DNA of 64,000 bases from Alphaproteobacteria bacterium HGW-Alphaproteobacteria-18 (GTDB lineage: Bacteria; Pseudomonadota; Alphaproteobacteria; Caulobacterales; Hyphomonadaceae). The notes under the pieces are model-generated. The model was not told where the DNA came from. It saw only the letters and a list, made by a program, of their open reading frames with translations, and did not search any database. Below are positions 8,998 to 17,445 of this stretch, one piece after another. Position numbers and translations under genes: made by a program. Numbering within the stretch: the stretch's first letter is position 1; each line of letters starts with the position of its first letter. The DNA lies in NCBI GenBank assembly GCA_002841155.1, contig PHEH01000003.1:62001-126000 (forward strand). The letters are read 5' to 3'.

Positions 8998-9731
8998 TTC
9001 CCGCCCGTGCTTTCAGACGCTGTTCGGGCAAGATAGACCGTCTGCACGATTTCCGAATGATCATAAGGATTGCGGAACACAACAGGCTCTGCCCACGCCT
9101 CGGGAAACACGCTCCGCAGGACATCCGCAAACGCATCGCTCGGCGCTTCGTTGGACCATAGCCCAAATACACCGCCCGGCCGCAGATGCGTGGCCATCGC
9201 CGCGAGCCCTTCGGGCCGGTAAAACCCGCTGCTGCGATTGTCGAGCAACATCTCCGGCGAATGATCAATATCCAGCAGGATCGCATCATAGCTTACATTG
9301 GGGGTATCCGGATCAAATCCGTTTGGCGCGGACGCCAGCTCAAAGAAATCTCCCTGCACCAGGCTCACCCTGAGATCGGTACACAGCGTATCCCCGATCG
9401 GCAAAATTCCCCGCCGATGCCAGTCAATCACCGGCGCCAGCAGTTCGACAACCGACACGCGCGCAACCCGCTTATCCTTCAGCGCCGCCAGCGCCGTATA
9501 GCCCATGCCGAGGCCGCCCACGACGACGCGCAGATCGCTCCCCGCCACAGCGCCGAGCGCCAGATCGGCCAGCGCAATCTCCGAAACCGTGAACACGTCC
9601 GACATCAGATGCTCATCCCCGAGCTTGATCTCATAGACATCCTTGGCGAGCCGCGGCTCCCAGCGCCGGCGCAGCGACAGGGCGCCGATCTCGGTCGGGC
9701 AATAATCGAGTTCTTCGTATAACGTGCTCAT
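8994..9731 (-). CDS. Spermidine synthase-like protein (SpeE fold)
   Basis: This 245-aa Rossmann protein shows VVVGGLGMGYTALAAL (SAM/dcSAM-binding glycine loop), VSVVELLAPVIDWHRRG (acidic end of strand 2) and DAILLDIDHSPEMLL, where polyamine synthases have the catalytic Asp region. It lacks a clear putrescine-binding pocket, so a methyltransferase or another aminopropyl-transferase-like role is possible. It is the first gene of a two-gene minus-strand unit with the methyltransferase at 8323-8997. The upstream gap leads into the decayed region at 9732-11072. Confidence 0.78.
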   Translation of the reverse strand: MSTLYEELDYCPTEIGALSLRRRWEPRLAKDVYEIKLGDEHLMSDVFTVSEIALADLALGAVAGSDLRVVVGGLGMGYTALAALKDKRVARVSVVELLAPVIDWHRRGILPIGDTLCTDLRVSLVQGDFFELASAPNGFDPDTPNVSYDAILLDIDHSPEMLLDNRSSGFYRPEGLAAMATHLRPGGVFGLWSNEAPSDAFADVLRSVFPEAWAEPVVFRNPYDHSEIVQTVYLARTASESTGGK

Positions 9732-9979
9732 GAAGTCATAGCCTTGTCATCTCTCGCATAGCCCGAACCTCTGTTCGCCCGGCACCGGAGCCATGGTCTA
9801 GTCTGAGTATGAATGAGGGTCGAACTAAAATAGCAAACAGAATCGCGGAACTTCTCTGTCTGGCATTTGTCATTATTCTGGATAGCGTTGGCAAGAAAAT
9901 CATCATCCGCGCTTCTTAACTCAAATAGAAGTCACTTCGATTGGAATTGGTAGCAGAAGGGATGCAGAGTTGATCGGAA
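9732..9979. other. Intergenic stretch, no clear gene
   Basis: These 248 bases lie between the spermidine-synthase-like gene and a pseudogene and are less GC-rich than their neighbours. The only notable reading frame is 36 codons at 9809-9919 (+), hydrophobic in the middle (LLCLAFVIILDSVGKK), with no clear ribosome site. I do not call it a gene. Confidence 0.4.
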
Positions 9980-10610
9980 TTAATCAGAGTACAGCATATA
10001 CCGCCCAACCCTGAAGCCAATCACGCAGTCCCGCCGGGATAGCGTCTGGCAGGCTCGGCAGGAAGGGTGAACACGCCCCGAATCGCTATACCATGCGCCC
10101 CCACGGATACGCCGGCGCTCACCATCGCCATTGAGATAGGGTGAGCCGTCAGATGGGGCATCCGTATAGGATGCCTGAAAGCAATCCTCGACCCATTCAT
10201 AAACATTGCCCGCCATATCGTATGCGCCAAACGCATTTGGAGGACAGCTTCCTGCGGGCGCAGTGTTCAGCCACTCATCGGCGTCCGATATCGCTCCTAT
10301 GCAGCAATCCCTCTCTCCGTAGTTGGCATACTGATGGGATGCCCATCGCCCCAGGAGAAAGCGTGCGCAGCGCCTCCACGCGCTACATACTCCCATTCAG
10401 CCTCACTCAACAGACGATAAGGTTTCCCCGTCTTGGCAGACGGGCCAGCCAACATATGCCTGCGCGTCTAGCCACGAAACATGAATGACCGGCCTTTCAC
10501 CGCGCCCCTAACCTTCGTCTGGAGGGGAATAGCCGCCACACCCGCCATCTTCAGCACAGGCATCCCATTCAGAAAATGAAACTTCATGCCGGCCGACCGC
10601 AAAAAGGATA
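9980..10610 (-). pseudogene. Formylglycine-generating-enzyme (SUMF1) family pseudogene
   Basis: Reading the minus strand across frames recovers most of a SUMF1/FGE-sulfatase domain in family order: [20 protein letters not shown], then [47 protein letters not shown] and GFRVGRYM. It is broken by an in-frame TAG where the family has Trp (PPDEG*GRG), by a frame change after AYVGW and by another after FSWGD near 10345. The N-terminal part before FAVGR is not recoverable. The last 417 bases are still open but lack a real start. Living members convert Cys to formylglycine in sulfatases or act as ergothioneine/iron-linked oxygenases. It sits in a patch with no intact gene, so it is probably a relic. 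Confidence 0.8.
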
Positions 10611-10644
10611 CTAGATACTCACTGTACGGATTAGATGGTAATCA

Positions 10645-10676
10645 AGGTCGAGATTCTTGTATCGAAATCTCGACCT
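10645..10676. repeat. 11-bp perfect inverted repeat (hairpin)
   Basis: AGGTCGAGATT (10645-10655) is matched by AATCTCGACCT (10666-10676) around a 10-base loop. It lies between the SUMF1 pseudogene and the small membrane ORF. There is no T run on either side, so a terminator is doubtful; it may be a leftover of a mobile element end. Confidence 0.5.
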
Positions 10677-10702
10677 CGATCCCATTTCAAGGACACCAGG
10701 TC

Positions 10703-10876
10703 CTACCCGCAGCATGTCAGGGCAATCGCCGCAATCCGAAACACGTCATCGTCTCGTAACACCCCAGAGGACTCCGGGGACACGTTGGTCGCGAGGGAGA
10801 CGATTCCAAGCCCGAGTAGACAGAGCACGGCGAGAACACCTACTCCTCCAATCACAATCTTCAGAGTTTGGTTCAT
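10703..10876 (-). CDS. Small membrane-anchored hypothetical protein (57 aa)
   Basis: ATG 10876 opens a 57-codon frame beginning MNQTLKIVIGGVGVLAVLCL, with one strong hydrophobic segment (residues 6-27) and a polar tail rich in acidic residues (SPESSGVLRDDDVFR) ending in Ala/Cys. It may be a single-pass membrane protein or the surviving N-terminus of a longer, truncated gene, since the tail stops abruptly next to pseudogene DNA. I do not recognise a family. The ribosome site is weak (GGGGC). It could equally be non-coding. Confidence 0.3.
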   Translation of the reverse strand: MNQTLKIVIGGVGVLAVLCLLGLGIVSLATNVSPESSGVLRDDDVFRIAAIALTCCG

Positions 10877-11008
10877 CTTAGCCGGCCCCATCCTATAGTA
10901 TACGCGCCAGAACTCGCATTTTCGGCCGATATCGGTAAGGTTCATGAACCAAGGCGAGCCCATCTCCGAGGCTGTTCTGGGACGCATGCTTCAGGCGACG
11001 AACGGGAC

Positions 11009-11057
11009 TGCCTTTGGGATGCAGGGTAGACGGGGCGCGCCCCCTACCCCAAAGGCA
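11009..11057. repeat. Large nested hairpin downstream of phoD
   Basis: The arms TGCCTTTGGG (11009-11018) and CCCAAAGGCA (11048-11057) pair exactly. Inside them GGGTAG (11024-11029) pairs with CTACCC (11044-11049, in an alternative fold), around the palindrome GGGGCGCGCCCC (11032-11043). It starts 16 bases after the PhoD stop on the minus strand. It has no T tract, so it may act as an mRNA 3' stabiliser or a weak terminator. Confidence 0.5.
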
Positions 11058-11072
11058 CCCGCGCGCTCTTTG

Positions 11073-12608
11073 TCAGATATCTTTCGTACGAATCTCCAGC
11101 TCGGACCTGACCGGAGAATCCGCACGGCCAACGTCATCCACCACGCGGAAATCACCGATACAGTCGTTTTTCTTGACGGTAAGCCGCAGATAGCCACGCT
11201 TGTTGCCGTTAAGATGGGAGACGTGCGGGTTGGCATCGCGCATTATCTCCATACTCCGCGCCCATGGGCAGCCCGAAGATATCGATGCGCCTACAAGCTC
11301 GTGCCCGATCCGCTTTGATTTAGTATCAAACGGAGTCTGGTACAGCGTGGACGCCATAGCCGTATGCCAGTCACCTGTCAGGAAGACAGGGTTCTTGACG
11401 CCCTGCGCCAAAACATCTGCCAACCGCTGGCGCGCCAGGGGGTAGCCATCCCAGCTGTCGAAATTCGTCACAGGCGCCTCTGGCGGCGCATTGTAACGAT
11501 ACGGCGTGAACCAGACCTGCGTGGCGATCAGATTGTAAGGCGCGCCGGACTGTTTCAACTCGCGATACAGCCACTCTTCCTGGGCTTTGCCCATCATGGT
11601 CTGCGCCGGGTCCATCGTCTCTTCGCAAGCAGCCTTCAAGCCATCGCCACAGGGCTGGTTGGTGCGGAACTGGCGCGTATCGAGCAGATGGATCTGTGCC
11701 GGGCCCAGCCGGTAGAGACCATACATCTGCAGGCCGGCGTCCATACCATTGATGATTGGCGGCGCCTCGATCGGCATATGTTCGTAATAAGCCTGAAAGG
11801 CAGCGCGCTTGCGGATCTTGAATTCGAGCGCGGTCTGCTTTTCCGGGTCCTGCGGAATGTCGCCGGCCCAGTTATTGTCGATCTCGTGATCGTCCATCGC
11901 AACGATCCAGGGCGAAGCCGCATGGGCCGCCTGTAGATCAGCGTCGGATTTGTAAAGCGCGTAACGGTTGCGGTAGTCCCACAGGCTCACGATCTCAGAG
12001 CTGTTATGGAGGCGCACGGTTTCGAACAGACGGCGCTCACCGCCGCCCACATCCCGCATGGTGGCGCCCAGCTTTCCGATACCGCCTTCATAGATGTAGT
12101 CGCCAGTATGGATCACGAGGTCAGGTGCCCACTCCGCCATGTCGCGGTAAGCGGCATAGAAACCGCTCTCATAGCTTTGACAATAAGCCAGGGCGATCCG
12201 GGCTTCGGCGTCTTTCGGATTGGTGGTCCGTGTACGCCCAATGACGGTGTCTTCACCATCATAGCTGAACTGGTACCAGTATTCCCGGCCGGGTTCGAGC
12301 CCCTCAACCTTGTAATGGACCGAATGGGCCTTGGCATCAGACGTGGCGACCAATTCGTCACGGATGACGTCGCGCATGGCCGCGTCGCGGGCAACACGCA
12401 CCCGCACATCGACCTTTCCGGGCGCCATGCCGCCGCCATTCAGCGGATCAGGCGCAAGGCGCGTCCAGAGGATGACACTTTCGGGCCGCGGCGAACCGGA
12501 AGCCACACCGAGGGAGAAGTAGCGCGCGCCGGTTTGCGCCCGGCTGCGCTGCTGCGAGGCCGCCAGAGCGGCGCCCGTCAGGACAATAAATGATCTGCGT
12601 GAAAACAT
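11073..12608 (-). CDS. phoD: PhoD-family alkaline phosphatase/phosphodiesterase
   Basis: This 511-aa protein starts with a twin-arginine signal (SRRSFIVL, then a hydrophobic run), so it is exported folded by Tat. The PhoD-type N-terminal domain (FSLGVASGSPRPESVILWTRLAP) is followed by the metallophosphatase core: ALAYCQSYESGFYAAYRDMA, DLVIHTGDYIYEGG, VAMDDHEIDNNWAGD, and GDWHTAMAS near the C-terminus. These supply the Asp, Asn and His ligands for the Fe/Ca centre. PhoD enzymes release phosphate from mono- and diesters in the periplasm. The gene lies 125 bp downstream of a TonB receptor on the same strand, separated by a strong hairpin, so receptor and phosphatase probably serve one substrate. 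Confidence 0.93.
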   Translation of the reverse strand: MFSRRSFIVLTGAALAASQQRSRAQTGARYFSLGVASGSPRPESVILWTRLAPDPLNGGGMAPGKVDVRVRVARDAAMRDVIRDELVATSDAKAHSVHYKVEGLEPGREYWYQFSYDGEDTVIGRTRTTNPKDAEARIALAYCQSYESGFYAAYRDMAEWAPDLVIHTGDYIYEGGIGKLGATMRDVGGGERRLFETVRLHNSSEIVSLWDYRNRYALYKSDADLQAAHAASPWIVAMDDHEIDNNWAGDIPQDPEKQTALEFKIRKRAAFQAYYEHMPIEAPPIINGMDAGLQMYGLYRLGPAQIHLLDTRQFRTNQPCGDGLKAACEETMDPAQTMMGKAQEEWLYRELKQSGAPYNLIATQVWFTPYRYNAPPEAPVTNFDSWDGYPLARQRLADVLAQGVKNPVFLTGDWHTAMASTLYQTPFDTKSKRIGHELVGASISSGCPWARSMEIMRDANPHVSHLNGNKRGYLRLTVKKNDCIGDFRVVDDVGRADSPVRSELEIRTKDI

Positions 12609-12656
12609 GGGATCAGGCTTTCTTCATGGGGCCAGATACTCAACGAAGCGGAAAGA

Positions 12657-12691
12657 CCGGCTGGCCGCTCCGGGGAGCAGCGGCCAGCCGG
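12657..12691 (-). terminator. Strong hairpin between TonB receptor and phoD
   Basis: CCGGCTGGCCGCT (12657-12669) and AGCGGCCAGCCGG (12679-12691) form a perfect 13-bp stem with a 9-base loop, 43 bases after the receptor stop. The minus strand continues GTCTTTCC, a poor T tract. It is either a leaky terminator that lowers phoD expression or an mRNA-stability element. Confidence 0.55.
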
Positions 12692-12733
12692 GGATGACAC
12701 GGGCGGCAGGGCAACCCCTGCCGCCGCGCCAGA

Positions 12734-15367
12734 TCAGAAGCGGTACTCGTACTGTACCCAGGCAGAGCGGGGTTTCCCGTTCCAGCCATACTGGCGGTAG
12801 TAGGCGCTGTCGTTGACACCGACCTCACCGCGAACCACGGCGCGGTCCAGCGTCAGGCCTGCACCGCCTGAGTAACGCTCATAATAGTTCTCATCGAGCA
12901 GGTTGACGCCGCGGATGAGAATGCGGTGTTCGCGGTCCTTGCCGAAGAAGTACTGGATGGACCCGTTGAGTACGAAATAGTTGCCGAAGTTGACGTCATC
13001 GACCACACGCTTGCCATTGGCATCCACCAGGCGTGCCGCAGTCGTTGGCGCATAGGCCCATTCCGGACCCTGAAGGCGCGGATTGAGCGCGAAGATCCAT
13101 TGATCCGTCGGCTTGTAGGTCAGGAGGGCCGAGAGGGTCCATTCCGGGCGTTCGCCGGACTGGCGTTTTTCCTGAGAACCCGCCGGGCCAGGCGTTACGA
13201 AGCCAAGATTTGCCGTGGTTCCATCCAGACGGGCCGGAAGACCAAACACCGGGTTTGGCTCAAGGGAGTCCATCATCGTATAGGATATGTCGCCAGAGAA
13301 CGGGCCGTAGTCGAAGGCGACGTCGACTGTGAAGCCTTCGATTTCCTGGATCGCCAGCGTGTTGACAGCCACGACTTCCGATCCGTCCAGACCACGGCTC
13401 GCCGCCGTTGCGCAGAAGGAATCGGGTGGGACGATGCTTGCCCGGTTGCGGTTGATGATGTCGAGACCGTAGGGATTGCCCTCATACTGCGTGCAAACCG
13501 ACTCAACCGACCGCGTACCAAACTGGTTCTTGATGTCGGTCTGGAAGTAGCCAAACTCGATGTTGAAGGTGCCACCACGGAACGAGCCATCCATGCCGAT
13601 GCCGGCATTCAAAGCCTCAACCGATTGCGGCTCAAGGCCCGGGTTGAGGTTCTGGTTGGCCCCGTAGGCGCCGATCTCGTCGATCTTGGGCGCCGAATAG
13701 GATGTGCCACCGCTGGCGCGGGCATAGATGCCAGCCGGAAGGTTCTGACGAAGACCGATCTTGTAGATCATCTCATCGTCAAACCCCTCATTGAAGTCCT
13801 GACGGACGGCGAAGGAGCCATTGAGCCCTTCCAGAACCGGCAGGCTGAGGCGCAGATCGCCATAGACGCCGGTCGACGTGACCTTCACATCCTGGACCCC
13901 GAAGGAGTCGTCGGACGCATCTTCATAGGCGGTGTACTGAACACCACCCACAACTTCGACAAGGTCGTTGAGGCGGTAGGTGCCGCGGGCGTTAATCCCG
14001 TAGTCAATGTAACCGGAGCGGCGGTTGTCCGTCGATCCCCAGCCCTTGACCGGAGTGCCATCCCCGAAGGTCGTGGTCGTCTCAATCACGTATCCGATAG
14101 GCGCGCCGATCGGGAACGGGTTCTGGACGGTGCCGTAGGGCTGACCGAAATAGGGGCTGTTCGGGTCCTCGTTGACCATCCAGCCATTCTTCGCGGCGGA
14201 GGCGGCGCCGCTGCTCGTTCCGTAGGGATTTGTGACACAGCCGGCCGAGAGATTTGGAACCGTTGCTGCAAAGGCTTCGTATTGTGCGGCCGTTGCAAAG
14301 CCCGTGATCCCCTGCGACGACGCGATCGCACGCACATCTGCCGGCAGATCCTGCAGGCGGGGTGTACGGCAGATGCGGGCCAGCACTTCGTGGTTCTTCA
14401 GTTGCGGCTTCTGCCAGTGAGAGTCGACCTCGATCCGGAAATTGTCCGAGAAGGACTTCTTGTAGTTCGCCGTGTAGATCGGGAACTCGGTGAAGTTTGG
14501 CGTGTAGATTGTCGAAGTCGGGAAGGAGTCATGGAAGTCGATGGTGGAGAAGCTTGCGCCGAGGCGCAGTTCCGAGCTTGCATCGATCTGCCAGAGATAC
14601 TTCGCGCCGAGGCTGTTGAAGTCATAGGGGTAGGGCTGGAAACCACCGAGAGCGAGGACGTTGTCGCCATACGCGGAGACATCGAAAAGCTCATGCGCGT
14701 CGGAGTGATAGGACCGGCCATAGACCAGGAAGCTGTGCTTGCCTTCCGCGTCAATCGGCATTGACACATTGCCATAGATTTCGCGGGTCTTGAACGAACC
14801 GGCATAGACGCCGATCTGGCCCTTTTTGGTGCCATCAGGCTCTTTCGTCTTTACACTGACAACACCGAGGCCGCCATTCGATCCGAAATACAGCGACTGG
14901 CCGCCGCGATAGACTTCAACGCTATCGATCATACGCGGATCGATGGCGGTTGCCGGCCAGAGATCTTCTGACGGGCTGGAGCGGTCAAAATAGGGAACGC
15001 CGTCTACCAGAAGCAGCGTGTCGCGGTCGGTACCACCGTCGATGCGGATGGTGAACTCGCCTTCATCGGGCGAATAACCGATGTTCGCGCCGCGGATCAG
15101 GCCCGCAGCCGCTTCACCAAAGTTCGTAAAGCCGCCCGTTTCAATCTTCTGGGCATCGATCAGCTGAACCTGGTTGCCGAACTGTACAAGGTCAATCGCC
15201 ATCGGCGTTGCCTGGTCCACACGGCGGCCCTCGACCAGCACCGTGCTGAGGCGGGCCTCATCCTCTTCCGCAGCCTCGGTCTGCGCCATCACAGGCGCCG
15301 CAAAGCTGGCCGAGACCAGTACGGCCCCGACACTCAACAACAGTCTCTTTCTCAGATCGTATTTCAC
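12734..15367 (-). CDS. TonB-dependent outer-membrane receptor
   Basis: This 877-aa receptor has a signal peptide (LLLSVGAVLVSASFAAPVMAQ), a plug domain (about residues 35-180: STVLVEGRR, TLLLVDGVPYFDR, IDSVEVYRGGQSLYFGSNGG) and a beta-barrel ending in the aromatic-terminated strand SAWVQYEYRF, the BAM signal. TonB-dependent receptors import scarce ligands by energy from TonB-ExbB-ExbD. I take GTG 15367 as the start, because GGAGG is 7 bases upstream; GTG 15373 would overlap the ribosome site. The PhoD gene downstream and the PhnCDE genes upstream suggest an organophosphate ligand, which is inference. The divergent gap to the HAD gene holds two TTACTCA direct repeats 30 bp apart (15512, 15542); I could not recognise a Pho box. 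Confidence 0.93.
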   Translation of the reverse strand: MKYDLRKRLLLSVGAVLVSASFAAPVMAQTEAAEEDEARLSTVLVEGRRVDQATPMAIDLVQFGNQVQLIDAQKIETGGFTNFGEAAAGLIRGANIGYSPDEGEFTIRIDGGTDRDTLLLVDGVPYFDRSSPSEDLWPATAIDPRMIDSVEVYRGGQSLYFGSNGGLGVVSVKTKEPDGTKKGQIGVYAGSFKTREIYGNVSMPIDAEGKHSFLVYGRSYHSDAHELFDVSAYGDNVLALGGFQPYPYDFNSLGAKYLWQIDASSELRLGASFSTIDFHDSFPTSTIYTPNFTEFPIYTANYKKSFSDNFRIEVDSHWQKPQLKNHEVLARICRTPRLQDLPADVRAIASSQGITGFATAAQYEAFAATVPNLSAGCVTNPYGTSSGAASAAKNGWMVNEDPNSPYFGQPYGTVQNPFPIGAPIGYVIETTTTFGDGTPVKGWGSTDNRRSGYIDYGINARGTYRLNDLVEVVGGVQYTAYEDASDDSFGVQDVKVTSTGVYGDLRLSLPVLEGLNGSFAVRQDFNEGFDDEMIYKIGLRQNLPAGIYARASGGTSYSAPKIDEIGAYGANQNLNPGLEPQSVEALNAGIGMDGSFRGGTFNIEFGYFQTDIKNQFGTRSVESVCTQYEGNPYGLDIINRNRASIVPPDSFCATAASRGLDGSEVVAVNTLAIQEIEGFTVDVAFDYGPFSGDISYTMMDSLEPNPVFGLPARLDGTTANLGFVTPGPAGSQEKRQSGERPEWTLSALLTYKPTDQWIFALNPRLQGPEWAYAPTTAARLVDANGKRVVDDVNFGNYFVLNGSIQYFFGKDREHRILIRGVNLLDENYYERYSGGAGLTLDRAVVRGEVGVNDSAYYRQYGWNGKPRSAWVQYEYRF

Positions 15368-15569
15368 CGTCACCCCTCCGAGGTTCAGGCTGTAGCGGGC
15401 AGAGCCGGCACAGCCAAAAAATGCTTGGCGCAGGTCTTCTCACCGCGCAGGAGTTGGGTTAGCGGCGCATTGTGACGCCGAGGTGAAGCTTCTGTAATCC
15501 TATTATAAATTTTACTCAGATTGAAATTTGTATATTTTGAATATTACTCAATTCATCTAAAGCGGCTGC

Positions 15570-16355
15570 ATGAAAAATGTGATCCCGCTTGAAGGCACCC
15601 GAATTCGCGAGTCCGTGTCCGTCATCAGATCAGCCGGCGGCTTTATCGTCGACTGGGACGGATGCTGCGCCATCGATAATGTACTTGTTCCTGAAGCCGC
15701 CGAGTTTCTGCGCGCCGTACAGCCAAGGCTTGTTGTCCTCTCGAATAACTCCACCAATACGGTGGAGGATATTCATGCAATCCTGAGGGATTCAGGCATC
15801 GACCTTAAACCTGATCGCGTGCTTCTTGCCGGCGTCTGGGCCATTCGTCATGCTGTGGCGCGAGGATGGAAACGCGCCATGATCCTCGGCAGCCCGGCCA
15901 TGAAGGCGTATGCCCGCCGCTGCGGCCTGGAAGTTGTCCGGGAAGAAGCGCAGGTCGTCATTATCATGCGTGATACGCGCCTCACTTACGCCGCTCTGGA
16001 GCGGGCCGCCAATTGTCTGGCGGGCGGCGCGAGTGTCATCCTCGCCAATCCCGATGGCTCCCACCGGGGCGCCAATGCCCGTATCCGGCCGGAGACCGGC
16101 GCCATTTTCGCGGCCCTCAACGCAGCCGTGGATCTCTCGGAGACCTCCATCGAGACTATCGGCAAACCTTCGCCGGACCTGTTCCTGGAGGCCTGCCGCA
16201 TTCTGGGCACGCCGCCTGCGAAAACCGTCATGCTGGGCGACAATCCGGCGACCGATATTGATGGCGCGCGCAAGCTGGGCATGCCTGCGCTGCTGGTAGC
16301 GCCCTCCCCGCAGGCCTTCTTTCAACTGCTACTGGAAACCCTTAGAAACGCTTGA
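15570..16355 (+). CDS. HAD-superfamily phosphatase (NagD/HAD-IIA type)
   Basis: This 261-aa HAD hydrolase has motif I VDWDGC (nucleophile and acid Asp), motif II LSNNST, motif III GKPSPDLF and motif IV MLGDNPATDIDGA, with a type IIA cap in the middle. NagD-like enzymes dephosphorylate nucleotides, glycerol phosphate, phosphoglycolate or sugar phosphates in the cytoplasm. Cys instead of Thr after DxDG is unusual but tolerated. The gene is divergent from the TonB receptor and overlaps the opposing RpiR gene by 14 bases at the 3' ends. Next to a PhnCDE importer it could process an imported phosphate ester. Confidence 0.85.
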   Translation: MKNVIPLEGTRIRESVSVIRSAGGFIVDWDGCCAIDNVLVPEAAEFLRAVQPRLVVLSNNSTNTVEDIHAILRDSGIDLKPDRVLLAGVWAIRHAVARGWKRAMILGSPAMKAYARRCGLEVVREEAQVVIIMRDTRLTYAALERAANCLAGGASVILANPDGSHRGANARIRPETGAIFAALNAAVDLSETSIETIGKPSPDLFLEACRILGTPPAKTVMLGDNPATDIDGARKLGMPALLVAPSPQAFFQLLLETLRNA

Positions 16356-17244
16356 TCGAAAGGACATCGAACGTCTCGCGCAGCGCCTCGGTGGCGCGGT
16401 CATAATCGGCCATGGCGAGGGCTGCAATCAGCGTATCGATCACACAAAGCTGGGCAATCCGGCTGGTCATAGCCTCGGTGCGGAACCGTGTTTCGCGCGA
16501 CATCGTGTAGAGTTTGATGTCGGCATAGGCCTGGATCGGCGAATTGGCGAAGTTCGTGATCACAATGGTCTTAGCGCCCGCCTCATGCGCCAGGCGCGTC
16601 GCCGAGAGCGTCTCATGGGTCGCGCCGGAATGGGAGATGGTCAGCACGGCAACATTCGGCCCGGTGCGGGAAGCGCTGATGGCCTGGATATGGCTGTCGA
16701 CCACCACCCGCGCATCAATGCCGATCCGCAGCATGCGATACTGGGCGTCTTCAGCCACGGGCGCGGACGAACCGATTCCATAAATCTCGATCCGGTCTGC
16801 GGCGCGGATCGTCTGGACTGCCAGATCTATGGCATCGGCATCCACCACCGACAGTGTATCGCGCAGGGCCTGGACACCGGCATGAAACATCTTGCGGCAG
16901 ATCGTGTTGGTGTCGTCGCCGCGCTGCAGATCCTCCTGGATGAACTGGACGGGCTGGACCGTATCCTGCGCCAGGCTGAGCTTGAGCTGCTGGAAACCCG
17001 TCAGACCCAGCTGGCGGCAGAAATTGACGACGCTGCCATCGCTGGCGCCCGTCTCCCCGGCCAGTTCCGTCACCGACATGCCAACCACGCGGCGGGGATT
17101 TTCCAGCACGAACTCGGCTATAGACCGCGTGCTGGGGCCAAGCGACGCCTGGCGCACGCGAATACGGCTGAGCACATTGCTGACAACCGAAGTGTCCTTG
17201 CTGGGAGTCCGGGCAGTTTTTGCCCCCTTCGCAGTTTTTGGCAT
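16342..17244 (-). CDS. RpiR-family transcriptional regulator
   Basis: This 300-aa protein has an N-terminal HTH of the RpiR type (SIAEFVLENPRRVVGMSVTELA, then SDGSVVNFCRQLGLTGFQQLKLSLA, about residues 35-95) and a C-terminal SIS domain (IYGIGSSAPVAEDAQYRMLRIG, VLTISHSGATHETLSATRLA). SIS domains bind phosphosugars, so an effector carrying a phosphate ester is likely. It is divergent from phnD across a 201-bp AT-rich gap, the usual place for regulating a neighbouring importer. The N-terminal 25 residues are Lys/Thr-rich and probably disordered. Confidence 0.9.
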   Translation of the reverse strand: MPKTAKGAKTARTPSKDTSVVSNVLSRIRVRQASLGPSTRSIAEFVLENPRRVVGMSVTELAGETGASDGSVVNFCRQLGLTGFQQLKLSLAQDTVQPVQFIQEDLQRGDDTNTICRKMFHAGVQALRDTLSVVDADAIDLAVQTIRAADRIEIYGIGSSAPVAEDAQYRMLRIGIDARVVVDSHIQAISASRTGPNVAVLTISHSGATHETLSATRLAHEAGAKTIVITNFANSPIQAYADIKLYTMSRETRFRTEAMTSRIAQLCVIDTLIAALAMADYDRATEALRETFDVLSIKRF

Positions 17245-17340
17245 CCTGTGATCCGCCCTTTGCGCGCCGACTGTCTGTACTTTTTCAATTCAACGCAGTC
17301 TGTGCAGGATTCTGCGGGAAAACAAAATCTATCACAAACA

Positions 17341-17356
17341 GAATTGAATAAAATTC
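17341..17356. promoter_or_regulatory. Candidate RpiR operator
   Basis: GAATT (17341-17345) and AATTC (17352-17356) form an inverted repeat with a 6-base spacer in the AT-rich gap between the divergent rpiR and phnD genes. Another TTCAATTCAA occurs about 60 bases upstream. Place and AT-rich symmetry fit an operator, but short AT repeats are common by chance. Confidence 0.3.
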
Positions 17357-17445
17357 ACAAAACAGGAGAAAATTCTCACGATTCGTCATATTTGTGTTGC
17401 CGCCCGGCAGTACCTCTCGCCCCAGCTTCAAAGGGGTGTGACGCG

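Noticed and set aside
9809..9919. A 36-codon hydrophobic frame
   Set aside because: Weak start context and lies in decayed DNA; a chance frame is more likely.
12926..14764. A 612-codon plus-strand frame inside the TonB receptor gene
   Set aside because: It is wholly antisense to a receptor with clear plug and barrel motifs, has no domain sense, and arises from GC-rich codon bias.
15374..15569. Pho box in the gap of the TonB receptor and HAD genes
   Set aside because: I looked for the paired TGTCAT-type repeats expected for PhoB and found only a lone CTGTAAT and TTACTCA repeats.
16585..17445. N-terminal extension of the phnD frame by about 290 residues
   Set aside because: The added part is antisense to the RpiR gene. 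The signal peptide and AAGGGG ribosome site support ATG 17446.
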